This document shows, piece by piece, positions 17,511 to 25,714 of a DNA stretch of 36,361 nt. A program made the translations under genes and the position numbers. Source of the DNA: Alkalihalobacillus pseudalcaliphilus (GTDB taxonomy: Bacteria > Bacillota > Bacilli > Bacillales > Bacillaceae_D); assembly GCA_001038565.1 (NCBI GenBank), contig LFJO01000006.1, positions 1-36,361 on the forward strand, in the 5' to 3' direction. Below the pieces are notes generated by a model that ran no database searches, was not told where the DNA came from, and was given only the letters and a program-made list of their open reading frames with translations. Positions within the stretch are counted from its first letter, which is position 1; each line of letters opens with the position of its first letter.

Positions 17511-18306
17511 GTTTGTTTTCTCCTTTTATTAAACGATATGTTAAACACATCGGCTTTTGTGTGATCGGATCTGTGCCAATCATTGCGTCAATATTAAATA
17601 CCTCCGCCAGTACAGGTGGCGTCATCACTTCCTCACAAGACCCTGCTTTTACAACAGCTCCATCTTTCATCGCAATTAAATGATCGGCAAAACGAGCAGC
17701 TTGGTTTAAATCATGCAAGACCATAACAATCGTTCTACCTTGTTCTTTATTTAATTTTTGTAATAATTCGAGCACCTCAAGCTGATGAGCCAGATCAAGA
17801 TAGGTCGTTGGTTCATCTAAAAAGATAATATCTGTTTCTTGTGCCAATGCCATCGCAATCCAAACACGCTGTCTTTGACCACCAGATAAAGCATCAATAG
17901 AACGATATCGTAAACTCGTTAGTCCCGTAACTTCAAGTGTCCATTCAATCACTTCTAAATCTTCTTTTGTAAGCCTTCCCATTCCCTTTTGATGTGGATA
18001 ACGACCGTAAGAAATTAATTCACTCACCGTTAAACCACCTGTGCTCTCAGGAGCCTGCGGTAAAATTGCTAATTTTTTGGCGAGTTGCTTCGTATTCTCT
18101 TTAATAATTTCTTTACCATCTAATACAACAGCCCCAACTTGATAAGGGATAATCCTTGTCATTGCTTTAAGTAATGTAGACTTCCCACAACCGTTAGCAC
18201 CTATAATTGTCGTTATTTGATGATCAGGAATTTCTATATTCATATCTTTTACAATCATTTTATCGTGATAAGAAATTTGTAAATCTTTTGTATAAATTCG
18301 ACTCAT
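17455..18306 (-). CDS. ABC importer ATPase for iron-siderophore (FecE/YusV type)
   Basis: A 283-residue ATP-binding subunit: Walker A GANGCGKST (36-44), signature LSGGQ (140-144), Walker B IIFLDE (160-165). It has FecE-family features such as IISYGRYPHQ-like text near 97-106 and VMVLHDLNQAARFADH. It powers the FecCD permease pair. It is the first gene of the operon, with AAAGGAGG 12 nt before the ATG. The last ~20 residues (KHEKSHNEFSHRIPVSAAR) run into the next gene and look like random translation of the lipoprotein signal-peptide DNA, so the usual C-terminus was probably extended by loss of an earlier stop. Confidence 0.92.
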   Translation of the reverse strand: MSRIYTKDLQISYHDKMIVKDMNIEIPDHQITTIIGANGCGKSTLLKAMTRIIPYQVGAVVLDGKEIIKENTKQLAKKLAILPQAPESTGGLTVSELISYGRYPHQKGMGRLTKEDLEVIEWTLEVTGLTSLRYRSIDALSGGQRQRVWIAMALAQETDIIFLDEPTTYLDLAHQLEVLELLQKLNKEQGRTIVMVLHDLNQAARFADHLIAMKDGAVVKAGSCEEVMTPPVLAEVFNIDAMIGTDPITQKPMCLTYRLIKGENKHEKSHNEFSHRIPVSAAR

Positions 18307-18352
18307 CTATCTACTCGACCTCCTTTGGCCATTATTGATTCATCTTCGTCAA

Positions 18353-18368
18353 TATCAATATATTGATA
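18353..18368. repeat. Perfect 16-bp palindrome TATCAATATATTGATA
   Basis: A perfect inverted repeat in the leader of the siderophore operon that shares its right half with the first Fur box. It could extend the Fur-binding region (overlapping boxes are common) or be incidental. Confidence 0.4.
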
Positions 18369-18378
18369 ACGATTATCA
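18364..18378. promoter_or_regulatory. Fur box 1
   Basis: TGATAACGATTATCA matches the Fur consensus TGATAATNATTATCA at 13 of 14 defined positions. It sits just downstream of the -10 of the leftward siderophore operon promoter. Confidence 0.85.
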
Positions 18379-18396
18379 TTATTAAGCAATATCATG

Positions 18397-18425
18397 AATA
18401 TAATCTGATTGAGAATGATTGTCAA
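18397..18425 (-). promoter_or_regulatory. Siderophore operon promoter (sigma-A)
   Basis: Minus strand: perfect -35 TTGACA (18420-18425), a 17-nt spacer and -10 TATATT (18397-18402). Fur box 2 covers the -35 and spacer, and Fur box 1 lies downstream of the -10, so iron-loaded Fur should shut it off. Confidence 0.85.
18410..18424. promoter_or_regulatory. Fur box 2
   Basis: TGAGAATGATTGTCA matches the Fur consensus at 12 of 14 defined positions. It overlaps the -35 of the leftward promoter. Confidence 0.8.
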
Positions 18426-18431
18426 TATCTA

Positions 18432-18460
18432 TTGCATAAATTAATAAACAGTTGTACTAT
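18432..18460 (+). promoter_or_regulatory. Promoter of the divergent reductase gene
   Basis: -35 TTGCAT (18432-18437), a 17-nt spacer and -10 TACTAT (18455-18460). Fur box 3 begins 5 nt after the -10, over the expected start of transcription. Confidence 0.65.
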
Positions 18461-18464
18461 TAAT

Positions 18465-18479
18465 TGAAAATGATTATCA
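18465..18479. promoter_or_regulatory. Fur box 3
   Basis: TGAAAATGATTATCA matches the Fur consensus at 13 of 14 defined positions. It is placed to repress the rightward reductase gene. Confidence 0.85.
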
Positions 18480-18510
18480 ATGTTAATCTACATATTGAGG
18501 AGTGAAAAAA

Positions 18511-19566
18511 ATGAACTCTCAAGATTTATTCGATGTAACAATTATTGGTGGCGGTCCAGCCGGATTATACTCTGCTTTTTATAGTGGCTTACGAGAAATG
18601 AAAACTAAAATTATTGAATTCCAACCTCACTTAGGCGGAAAAGTTCATATATACCCCGAGAAAATGATTTGGGACGTTGGTGGACTAACACCAACACCTG
18701 GGGCAAATCTCATTGAACAACTGGTCCAACAAGGCTTAACGTTTAATCCTGAAGTCGTGCTGAATGAAAAAATAACAACGATCGCTCGTTTACAGGATGG
18801 CATTTTTGAACTAACGGCTCACACTGGCGAAAAGCATTTTTCCAAAGCGATTATTATTGCTGTTGGTGGTGGAATTTTATCGCCACAAAAGATTGAAATT
18901 GAAGGTGCCGAACGCTATGAGATGACTAACTTGCATTACACGGTAAAATCTTTAAAACAGTTTAAAGATAAAAAAGTACTCATCTCAGGTGGAGGTAACT
19001 CAGCTATAGATTGGGCTAACGAGTTAGAGCCGATTGCGAGTCACGTATATATAACTTATCGAAAAGAAGAACTGAAAGGTCATGAAGCACAGGTTTCACA
19101 GCTTCTGAACAGTGGTTGCACATGTTATTTACAAACGTCTATAACCAAGTTACTTCCTAACGAAGAACACGACTCCATTCAAACCGTTGAGCTTACGAAC
19201 CTTGCTACAAATGAAAAAGTTTATGTGGAAGTTGATGAAGTTGTCATCAATCACGGCTACGAGCGTGACAGTGAACTACTAAAAGAGAGTCCTTTGGATA
19301 TTGTCTTAAAAGACGACTTTTATATTGATGGTACAGCACAAAGCGAGTCAAATATACCAGGATTGTTTGCAGCTGGGGACATTTTAGCTCACCCTGGAAA
19401 GGTGCATTTAATTGCGGGTGCCTTTCAAGATGCCGCTAACGCGGTGAATAAAGCGAAGCAATATATCGAACCTGATGCCCATGGTTATGGGATGGTTTCT
19501 TCACATAACGAGCTCTTTAAAACTCGAAATAAAGAGCTCAAAAAGGTGTTATATCAAACTAGATAG
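18511..19566 (+). CDS. Ferredoxin/flavodoxin-NADP reductase, type 2 (YcgT/YumC family)
   Basis: A 351-residue flavoprotein of the thioredoxin-reductase-like FNR family. The FAD motif GGGPAG is at 13-18, the NADPH motif GGGNSAIDWA is in the middle, and the second FAD motif GLFAAGDILAH is near the C-terminus. It lacks the redox CxxC of true thioredoxin reductase. An upstream GTG is in frame, but TTGAGGAGTG seven nt before the ATG at 18511 sets the start. It is divergent from the Fur-controlled siderophore operon and has its own Fur box. In B. subtilis ycgT is iron-regulated, so a role in supplying electrons for releasing iron from siderophores is a reasonable inference. Confidence 0.9.
   Translation: MNSQDLFDVTIIGGGPAGLYSAFYSGLREMKTKIIEFQPHLGGKVHIYPEKMIWDVGGLTPTPGANLIEQLVQQGLTFNPEVVLNEKITTIARLQDGIFELTAHTGEKHFSKAIIIAVGGGILSPQKIEIEGAERYEMTNLHYTVKSLKQFKDKKVLISGGGNSAIDWANELEPIASHVYITYRKEELKGHEAQVSQLLNSGCTCYLQTSITKLLPNEEHDSIQTVELTNLATNEKVYVEVDEVVINHGYERDSELLKESPLDIVLKDDFYIDGTAQSESNIPGLFAAGDILAHPGKVHLIAGAFQDAANAVNKAKQYIEPDAHGYGMVSSHNELFKTRNKELKKVLYQTR
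19509..19539. repeat. Inverted repeat inside the 3' end of the reductase gene
   Basis: GAGCTCTTTA and TAAAGAGCTC form a perfect stem with a roughly 10-nt loop, lying in the last 20 codons of the coding sequence. No T run follows. It may stabilise the mRNA 3' region, as no separate terminator is seen after the stop. Confidence 0.5.
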
Positions 19567-19720
19567 GATATTCTCATGTTCATTACGTGTAAGGAGTGGT
19601 GAGATGCTCTAGTTTTATATGTATGAGAGCGTGCTTAAGGACGATAAGTCATGCCTTGATGTTAGCTTTTCCTCTTCTAGCATATTTGGTACCTTTTTAT
19701 GCACTCCCTTATCAGTAATG

Positions 19721-19760
19721 AAAAGGCCACTGAGAGACGATGTGTCTCACAGTGGCCACT
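19721..19760 (-). terminator. Terminator of sspE
   Basis: Stem GGCCACTG-GAGAC (minus strand) with GTCTC-CAGTGGCC (19725-19738 with 19744-19757), with one mismatch, followed by TTTT on the minus strand. The 150 nt on its left, up to the reductase stop, hold no gene that I can support. Confidence 0.8.
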
Positions 19761-19763
19761 TAA

Positions 19764-19919
19764 TTATTGTTGGTTTTTCTTTTTTTGAGACTGTGCATTT
19801 TGTTTTTTTACTTCTTGCACATCAGTCTCATTGGCAAATTCAGTTTGATATTGTTGATTTTGTTGAGAAGCTTGGTTTTGCTTCTGTGCTTGGTTTTGAT
19901 TTTGATTTTGCTTTTTCAT
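19764..19919 (-). CDS. sspE: Short gamma-type small acid-soluble spore protein (SspE)
   Basis: A 51-residue, Gln/Asn/Lys-rich protein beginning MKKQNQNQNQAQKQNQ and containing YQTEFANETDVQEVKKQNAQ, the characteristic repeat of gamma-type SASP. These proteins fill the spore core as an amino-acid store and are degraded at germination. Only one TEFA-ET-QEV-KQN unit is present, whereas B. subtilis SspE (84 residues) has two. GGAGGTGAT with ideal spacing sets the start, and a sigma-G-like promoter lies upstream. It sits beside fabL in this conserved block. Confidence 0.88.
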   Translation of the reverse strand: MKKQNQNQNQAQKQNQASQQNQQYQTEFANETDVQEVKKQNAQSQKKKNQQ

Positions 19920-19941
19920 AATAAATCACCTCCACACACCT

Positions 19942-19970
19942 TAAGATGTCCAAGAGATCATTTTTTATGC
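19942..19970 (-). promoter_or_regulatory. Sigma-G (forespore) promoter of sspE
   Basis: Minus strand: -35 GCATA (19966-19970), a 17-nt spacer and -10 CATCTTA (19942-19948), matching the sigma-G pattern GCATA...CATNNTA. This fits expression only in the forespore. Confidence 0.6.
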
Positions 19971-19987
19971 TTAGCTTTTAAATTTTT

Positions 19988-21043
<1,056 letters not shown>

Positions 21044-21060
21044 CTAATACCTAGTACTAA
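21044..21060. promoter_or_regulatory. FapR-like operator
   Basis: CTAATACCTAGTACTAA resembles the FapR operator, whose arms are TTAGTA and TACTAA. The right arm is perfect and the left has two mismatches. FapR represses fatty-acid and phospholipid genes and is released by malonyl-CoA. It lies 28 nt before the small gene at 21088 and about 300 nt from fabL, so its target is unclear. Confidence 0.35.
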
Positions 21061-21087
21061 TATCTAAGTATGAATGGAGGTTTGATT

Positions 21088-21264
21088 ATGTACAAAGGTC
21101 GGGATATGACAGAACTTTCGATGACACTAATAGAGGAATGGTCAAAAGAGGAACTGAGTCACTTTCATTTTCACCTTCAGCAAATGGCTCCCTATCTAAA
21201 TGCAGAAGGTGTCTCTTTTCACCATCAAATTCAAGCAGAAATTGTAGAACGTGGTGGTTTATAA
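21088..21264 (+). CDS. Small conserved protein, possibly YfhS-like
   Basis: A 58-residue soluble protein beginning MYKGRDMTELSMTLIEEW, with a His-rich centre (LSHFHFHLQQMAPYL) and ending ERGGL. I take it to be one of the small conserved proteins of the Bacillus yfh block, but the exact name is uncertain and the function unknown. An upstream ATG (21070) is in frame. GGAGG at 21076-21080, seven nt before the second ATG, decides the start. A FapR-like site lies just upstream. Confidence 0.65.
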   Translation: MYKGRDMTELSMTLIEEWSKEELSHFHFHLQQMAPYLNAEGVSFHHQIQAEIVERGGL

Positions 21265-21358
21265 AAGCTGCTTAAACAAAAAGATTTCAATCAAATCTCT
21301 TTGTTTTTCATCAGAAATTACGTATGATGAGAGTATCTATTCAAAGAGGAGTGGTTTT

Positions 21359-22324
21359 GTGAAAGCATTAGTATATAAACAATATGGCGAACCTACAGTA
21401 TTAGAAATAGATGAAGTTAGTAAACCAACCATTAAAGCAGACGAAGTGTTAATTGAGGTAAAAGCGAGTGGCATTAATCCTGTTGATACCTATTTTAGAA
21501 AAGGTATTCGACAAGTACCTAGTTTCCCTCATATCCCTCACTTTGATTTAGCCGGAGTGGTGAAAGAAGTCGGTGAACACGTAACTTCACATAAAATCGG
21601 AGACCATGTTTGGGCATCGAATGCAAAAGGAGCATCCGGTCAATATGTTGCTTTATCAGCTAATATTGCTTTCCCTCTTTCTTTTGATATTTCTTTTGAA
21701 GAAGGTGCTGCACTTTCCATGCCTTTTCTGACAGCACACTTAGCGTTATTTCACCGTGGGAATTTACACAAAGATGAAACCGTATTTATTGTAGGTGGCT
21801 CTGGTGCCGTTGGACATGCTGCTATACAGCTAGCAAAAGAAGCCGGTGCTAACGTTATTACGACGGCTGGTTCAATAGCTAAAGCCGAAGTTGCTAAAAA
21901 GGCCGGTGCCGACCATGTCATTCTTTACAAAGAAGAGAATTTGGTCGATAACATTCTTGAAATTACCAATGGCCAAGGAGTTCCATTGATTTTAGAAATG
22001 TCGCTAAGTGAAAATATGGAAACTGATTTTCAGGTAATAGCTAATGAAGGCAGAATCGTAACGATTGGCTCACCAAAAGACAACACGCCTGCTCTTATGT
22101 GGAGAGAATTAAATCAAAAAAATGCGTCATTATTAGGACTATTACTATTTACTGCTCCTTCTTTTGCATATATTTCTGCTGGTCAACATATTAGTAAATT
22201 GTTTAAGGAAAAGAAAGTAAATGCCCATGATTTCAAAAGCTTTCCTTTAGATCAAGCTGCTCAAGCTCACGCTGCATTAGAAGCAAAAGAGATTATTGGC
22301 AGAGCCATTTTAACTCACTCCTAG
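21359..22324 (+). CDS. Zinc-independent quinone oxidoreductase family (MDR) enzyme
   Basis: A 321-residue medium-chain dehydrogenase/reductase of the NADPH:quinone reductase type. The N-terminal GroES-like domain (VLIEVKASGINPVDTYFRKG) is followed by a Rossmann domain with GGSGAVGHAAIQLAKEAGA. The Cys/His zinc ligands of alcohol dehydrogenases are missing. The frame stays open far upstream, overlapping the previous gene, but AGAGGAG seven nt before the GTG at 21359 and the natural MKALVYKQYGEP start set this choice. It probably reduces quinones or enones with NADPH; the substrate is not readable. Confidence 0.88.
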   Translation: MKALVYKQYGEPTVLEIDEVSKPTIKADEVLIEVKASGINPVDTYFRKGIRQVPSFPHIPHFDLAGVVKEVGEHVTSHKIGDHVWASNAKGASGQYVALSANIAFPLSFDISFEEGAALSMPFLTAHLALFHRGNLHKDETVFIVGGSGAVGHAAIQLAKEAGANVITTAGSIAKAEVAKKAGADHVILYKEENLVDNILEITNGQGVPLILEMSLSENMETDFQVIANEGRIVTIGSPKDNTPALMWRELNQKNASLLGLLLFTAPSFAYISAGQHISKLFKEKKVNAHDFKSFPLDQAAQAHAALEAKEIIGRAILTHS

Positions 22325-22399
22325 ACTACTTGAAATCATACATGCTTTTTTCCTGTCTGGATATCCTAAAAGCAACACACGGGAAAAGGAGCATAACGA

Positions 22400-22735
22400 A
22401 TGGATAAACAATTATATTATGTGAACTTAAATCCAATTAGCATGGATGATATTAGCCCGACTAAAGTAGGCGACGGTCAGCTAATTGAGTATGAGATTGA
22501 AGCGACTGAGGCTGAGAAAAAAGATTTATCTGAGTTATTAAGGCAAGTGCAAAAACATGATTTAGAGCGTGGTAATTTGTTTTCTTTAAAGCATTTTGAT
22601 ACGACTTATTCTGATCGTGATCAGGAGGAATTCCAAAGAGGACTTGATGATGTTTTTGAAGCTCTATACCGACTGGGTACGCCTGAAACGAAAAGGATTA
22701 TTGAGGACATTCATTTAACAAATCATGATATTTAA
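22400..22735 (+). CDS. Hypothetical acidic protein of 111 residues
   Basis: A soluble, acidic protein starting MDKQLYYVNLNPISMDDISP, with predicted helices in 55-111 (EKKDLSELLRQVQKHDLERG and FQRGLDDVFEALYRLG). I recognise no family. AAAAGGAG precedes the ATG at normal distance, and a strong terminator follows, so it is a genuine gene. It is 75 nt downstream of the quinone reductase gene and may share its transcript. Confidence 0.75.
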   Translation: MDKQLYYVNLNPISMDDISPTKVGDGQLIEYEIEATEAEKKDLSELLRQVQKHDLERGNLFSLKHFDTTYSDRDQEEFQRGLDDVFEALYRLGTPETKRIIEDIHLTNHDI

Positions 22736-22743
22736 GGGTAAGG

Positions 22744-22780
22744 CGCGGAGCTGCTTGGTTAGCAGTACTCCGCGTTTTTT
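22744..22780 (+). terminator. Intrinsic terminator after the 111-residue gene
   Basis: CGCGGAG (22744-22750) pairs with CTCCGCG (22768-22774), with an inner CTGC/GCAG stem, followed by six T residues. The T run is directly joined to a MITE-like repeat that begins TTTTTTGTATGAAAGT. Confidence 0.92.
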
Positions 22781-23136
22781 GTATGAAAGTTACATGTTGC
22801 CTTTTCTCGAAATAACTTGACCTTTCGGTCAAAAAACACTTGGATCTTAAATACTAATCCTGATGGGTTACTACACACTTTTTTTAGTTGGTGGTGGCTG
22901 GTTGTGTGATGCGCTGAATCTTTTTAGGAAAGCTCTTGCGGCTCCTTCCTAAAAAGTGCCGGGGCTACGGCAAAGTGTGAGAACCCTCAAAACCGTTATT
23001 GAATGAAAAGCCACCAACAAACCATACTGTCATGTTTGTTGGTTGCGAAGTGGATTGGGCTTTGCCATGTGGGTTTTGTAAAAAAGTTCAATAGATGATG
23101 ATTGCTCATTCTTCAAGGTAACATGACTTTATAGTT
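22775..23136 (-). repeat. MITE-like element, copy D (decayed, reverse orientation)
   Basis: Gene-free region. The left edge, TTTTTTGTATGAAAGTTACATG, and the decayed right edge, CTTCAAGGTAACATGACTTTATAG, are related as inverted ends. The inner part 23034-23080, read on the minus strand, matches 35848-35893 at about 41 of 46 positions, including ACCCACATGGC and CCAACAAA. Nested inside (22850-22985) is another repeat that recurs at 31602-31685. The remaining 150 nt to the next gene (23137-23283) hold only short hairpins. Confidence 0.6.
22850..22985 (+). repeat. Second dispersed repeat, copy 1 (with inserted hairpin)
   Basis: Matches the reverse complement of 31602-31685. The shared blocks are ACTAAtCCTGATGgGT-ACTAC, TTTTTTTaGTTGGTG and CGGGGCTACGGCAAA. 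Copy 1 carries an extra perfect inverted repeat, CTTTTTAGGAA/TTCCTAAAAAG (22920-22956), that is missing from the other copy. There is no coding potential. Confidence 0.6.
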
Positions 23137-23283
23137 TTTGTTTTTGTCGAAGTTACTCGGCTTCGCCCATGGGTGGTCGATGAAGGGAATGAGGGCTCGC
23201 TACCCTCCGCAGGATCTTGGCTTAGCGGCAAAGCTAGCCTTAGTACATAAAATTGATTGCGGCTAATAGCTTAGATAGCCTCC

Positions 23284-24048
23284 TCAAAAGTTAGCTTTTG
23301 ATTGGCCTCCATCTACATTTAATGTAGCACCGACGACCCAGCTTGCTTTTTCTGAGCTTAGGAACAAGACTACGTTCGCAATTTCCTCAACCGTTCCAAA
23401 GCGACCTCCTGGTATCTGTTCCCTTACAAATTGCTTAATGCCTTCTGGCTCTTGCTCAAGCCGCCTTTGCCAATTACCATTTGGATGTAAAATCGCTCCA
23501 GGTGCCACTCCATTTACACGGATACCATCTTTAATCACTTCATCAGCTATGGCTTTCGTAAAACTAATCATCGCCGCTTTGGCACTATTATAGGTTGGTT
23601 TCCCTCCCGATTCACGCCCGAAAATAGATGAAATATTAATAATGACACCGCTTCCACGTACCTTCATATTAGGCAAAACGAGCTGACTCATATGGACGGC
23701 AGATAAATAATTAAGCTGGAGAGCCTCTTCAAATAATGCAAGTTCCGTATTAGACACTTGCTCCCCATTACTGCCACCAACATTGTTTATTAAAATATCG
23801 ACAGCACCAAATGTTGATTCAACCTCTTTCACTACTTCTACACGTTTACTCTCATCCATTAAATCTGCCTTTATAAATAAAAAGCGCTCAGAATGGAAGC
23901 CATGTAATTCCTTCATCCAATCTGATTCACTTCTTGCTACTACAGCCACAATAGCTCCTTCTGTTAAAAATGCTAATGAGATTGCTTGACCAATACCTTT
24001 AGAACCACCTGTAACTAAGACCTTTTTCCCTGTTAATTGTAAATCCAT
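23284..24048 (-). CDS. Short-chain dehydrogenase/reductase (SDR)
   Basis: A 254-residue classical SDR. The cofactor motif TGGSKGIG is near residue 14, INNVGG is in the middle, the catalytic Tyr and Lys are in YNSAKAAMISF, and the C-terminus NVDGGQSKANF is typical. It oxidises or reduces an unknown alcohol or ketone, most likely with NAD(P)H; the family contains 3-oxoacyl-ACP reductases and glucose dehydrogenases. GGAGG lies 11 nt before the ATG. It lies downstream of mutY on the same strand, separated by a perfect inverted repeat. It is an addition to the conserved block. Confidence 0.88.
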   Translation of the reverse strand: MDLQLTGKKVLVTGGSKGIGQAISLAFLTEGAIVAVVARSESDWMKELHGFHSERFLFIKADLMDESKRVEVVKEVESTFGAVDILINNVGGSNGEQVSNTELALFEEALQLNYLSAVHMSQLVLPNMKVRGSGVIINISSIFGRESGGKPTYNSAKAAMISFTKAIADEVIKDGIRVNGVAPGAILHPNGNWQRRLEQEPEGIKQFVREQIPGGRFGTVEEIANVVLFLSSEKASWVVGATLNVDGGQSKANF

Positions 24049-24093
24049 ACCTTAATTCCTCCATTTTTATCGTGCATATCTTACAGTAAGATA

Positions 24094-24120
24094 CCCTACT
24101 ATGACAATGTCAAAGTAGGG
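24094..24120. repeat. Perfect inverted repeat between mutY and the SDR gene
   Basis: CCCTACTNTGACANTGTCANAGTAGGG, 27 nt, nearly perfectly self-complementary, eight nt after the mutY stop. No T run follows on either strand, so it may be a 3' stabiliser, a poor terminator or an operator. Confidence 0.55.
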
Positions 24121-24127
24121 ATTTAGA

Positions 24128-25213
24128 TCATAATTGCCGCTCAATTATTTTCTGATAAGGTACTGGAAAGGCATAGTTTTCTATCTCATTTTTGTTTACC
24201 CATTTCTGTAAGTTCTTAAGCTGCCAAGTATCGTGGTCAACAACTAATCGATACACATCCATTTTCCATTTTAAATGTGAAAATACATGCTCTACCTCTT
24301 GCACAGGTCCTTGTAAGGATTGAGCTGATAAGCTTTCGCTAAACTCACTAAGCTCACCTATCCCCGACTCTCGAAAATCCGTCTCTCCCTCTGTCTCTAA
24401 AGTGACAAATTGCCATAATCCTGCTAACAAACCTTTCTCAGGGCGCTTTTCAATTAATACTTGTCCTTTTTCATCTTCAATCACACATACATTTAAACGC
24501 TTCAATTTTTGCTTTACTTTTTTAATCTTGACTGGAAGTTCTGTTTGTATCCCTTTTGCAAATGCCCGGCAGTGCTCTCGAACCGGACATAATAAGCAGC
24601 CTGGTGACGTAGGTGTGCAGATTAATGCTCCAAGCTCCATTAACCCTTGATTAAATGATGAAGGATCCTCTTTGGCGATCAATTCATATAAAATCGCCTC
24701 AAACCTTTTTCTTGTTTTCGGTTTCATTATATCCTCATCAATATGTAATACCCTTGAAAGAACCCGCATCACATTACCATCAACCGCAGGCTCTGGTAAC
24801 CCATAAGCTATACTTAAAATTGCCCCCGCAGTATAAGGTCCGACACCTTTTAAGGCAGCAATTTCTTGACGATTATTTGGTACGACGCCTCCATAACTCT
24901 CTACTACTTCACGAACAGCTGATTGTAAATTACGGACTCTTGAATAATAGCCAAGCCCTTCCCATGCTTTTAAAATCCGTTCCTCATCAGCTTCAGCCAA
25001 GGCTTCCATAGAAGGAAACTCTCTCATAAAGTTAGTGAAATACGGAATAACCGTATCTACTCGAGTTTGTTGTAACATGATTTCTGATACCCACACACGA
25101 TAAGCATTATTATCTTCACGCCAAGGTAAATCACGCTTATGAGTCTCAAACCAGTTCAATAAATCTTGCTGAAATGCCGTTACATAAAAATCTTTTAAAT
25201 CTTGATGCCTCAC
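24128..25213 (-). CDS. mutY: A/G-specific adenine DNA glycosylase MutY
   Basis: A 361-residue base-excision repair enzyme that removes adenine mispaired with 8-oxoguanine. Catalytic E44 (VSEIMLQQT), the helix-hairpin-helix LKGVGPYTAGAIL (121-133) with D145 in PAVDGN, and the iron-sulphur cysteines C199, C206, C209 and C215 are all present. The C-terminal NUDIX-like domain (about 230-361) recognises 8-oxoG. The start is a GTG (25211-25213) seven nt after AAGGAG, which lies inside the end of the upstream gene; the stop of that gene and this start nearly touch (TAATGTG), indicating coupling. Confidence 0.95.
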   Translation of the reverse strand: MRHQDLKDFYVTAFQQDLLNWFETHKRDLPWREDNNAYRVWVSEIMLQQTRVDTVIPYFTNFMREFPSMEALAEADEERILKAWEGLGYYSRVRNLQSAVREVVESYGGVVPNNRQEIAALKGVGPYTAGAILSIAYGLPEPAVDGNVMRVLSRVLHIDEDIMKPKTRKRFEAILYELIAKEDPSSFNQGLMELGALICTPTSPGCLLCPVREHCRAFAKGIQTELPVKIKKVKQKLKRLNVCVIEDEKGQVLIEKRPEKGLLAGLWQFVTLETEGETDFRESGIGELSEFSESLSAQSLQGPVQEVEHVFSHLKWKMDVYRLVVDHDTWQLKNLQKWVNKNEIENYAFPVPYQKIIERQL

Positions 25214-25214
25214 A

Positions 25215-25526
25215 TTAAAACTCCTTACGCAAAAAAGCCCAACAGTGAACTTTATTTTCTCCGCCTACGACATACGGGATAATCTTTTTGAACGTAGGAT
25301 TTGAATGAGATTGTCGTAGTTGTTTGATTTTCTCATATAACTCTTGATTGGGAAGCTTAAACATCTCCACATAAAGGCCAGGCTGGTCCAATGCTTCAAA
25401 CCATCTCACATCTTTTGCACCTAACCGTTCTAAAGATGTAGTTATTTCTGACATCACTTGCTCATATTCCTCTACATGTTCAAGTTTAATTTTATATTCC
25501 ATAAAAATCTCTAATTCTTTGGTCAT
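25215..25526 (-). CDS. Small dimeric alpha/beta-barrel-like protein upstream of mutY
   Basis: A 103-residue protein with two repeats of the strand-helix pattern typical of ABM/EthD/NIPSNAP-type ferredoxin-like folds (EIFMEYKIKLEHVEEYEQVM and PGLYVEMFKLPNQELYEKIK). It has no catalytic motif that I recognise; the function is unknown. The reading frame extends upstream, but AAAGGTGG six nt before the ATG at 25524-25526 sets the start. It overlaps the mutY ribosome-binding site, so the two are cotranslated. It is divergent from yfhP. Confidence 0.65.
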   Translation of the reverse strand: MTKELEIFMEYKIKLEHVEEYEQVMSEITTSLERLGAKDVRWFEALDQPGLYVEMFKLPNQELYEKIKQLRQSHSNPTFKKIIPYVVGGENKVHCWAFLRKEF

Positions 25527-25714
25527 GATTTTCCACCTTTCATTTTTAAACTTTGCCATTTCGGGTATAAATAAAATAAGTGTTACCATCAAACTTTTTG
25601 ACTATGCCCTGCAACTTTTTAGCTATAGAAAATAAAAACTGGGTTTGATATTATGGGGAAATCCACTCTTTCTTAGTCGGAGGAGTATCATTCACCAAGA
25701 AGGAGGAAGTCCAT

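Noticed and set aside
19567-19720. AAGGAGTGGTGAG followed by ATG after the reductase gene
   Set aside because: The frame is two codons long (ATG CTC TAG); no gene.
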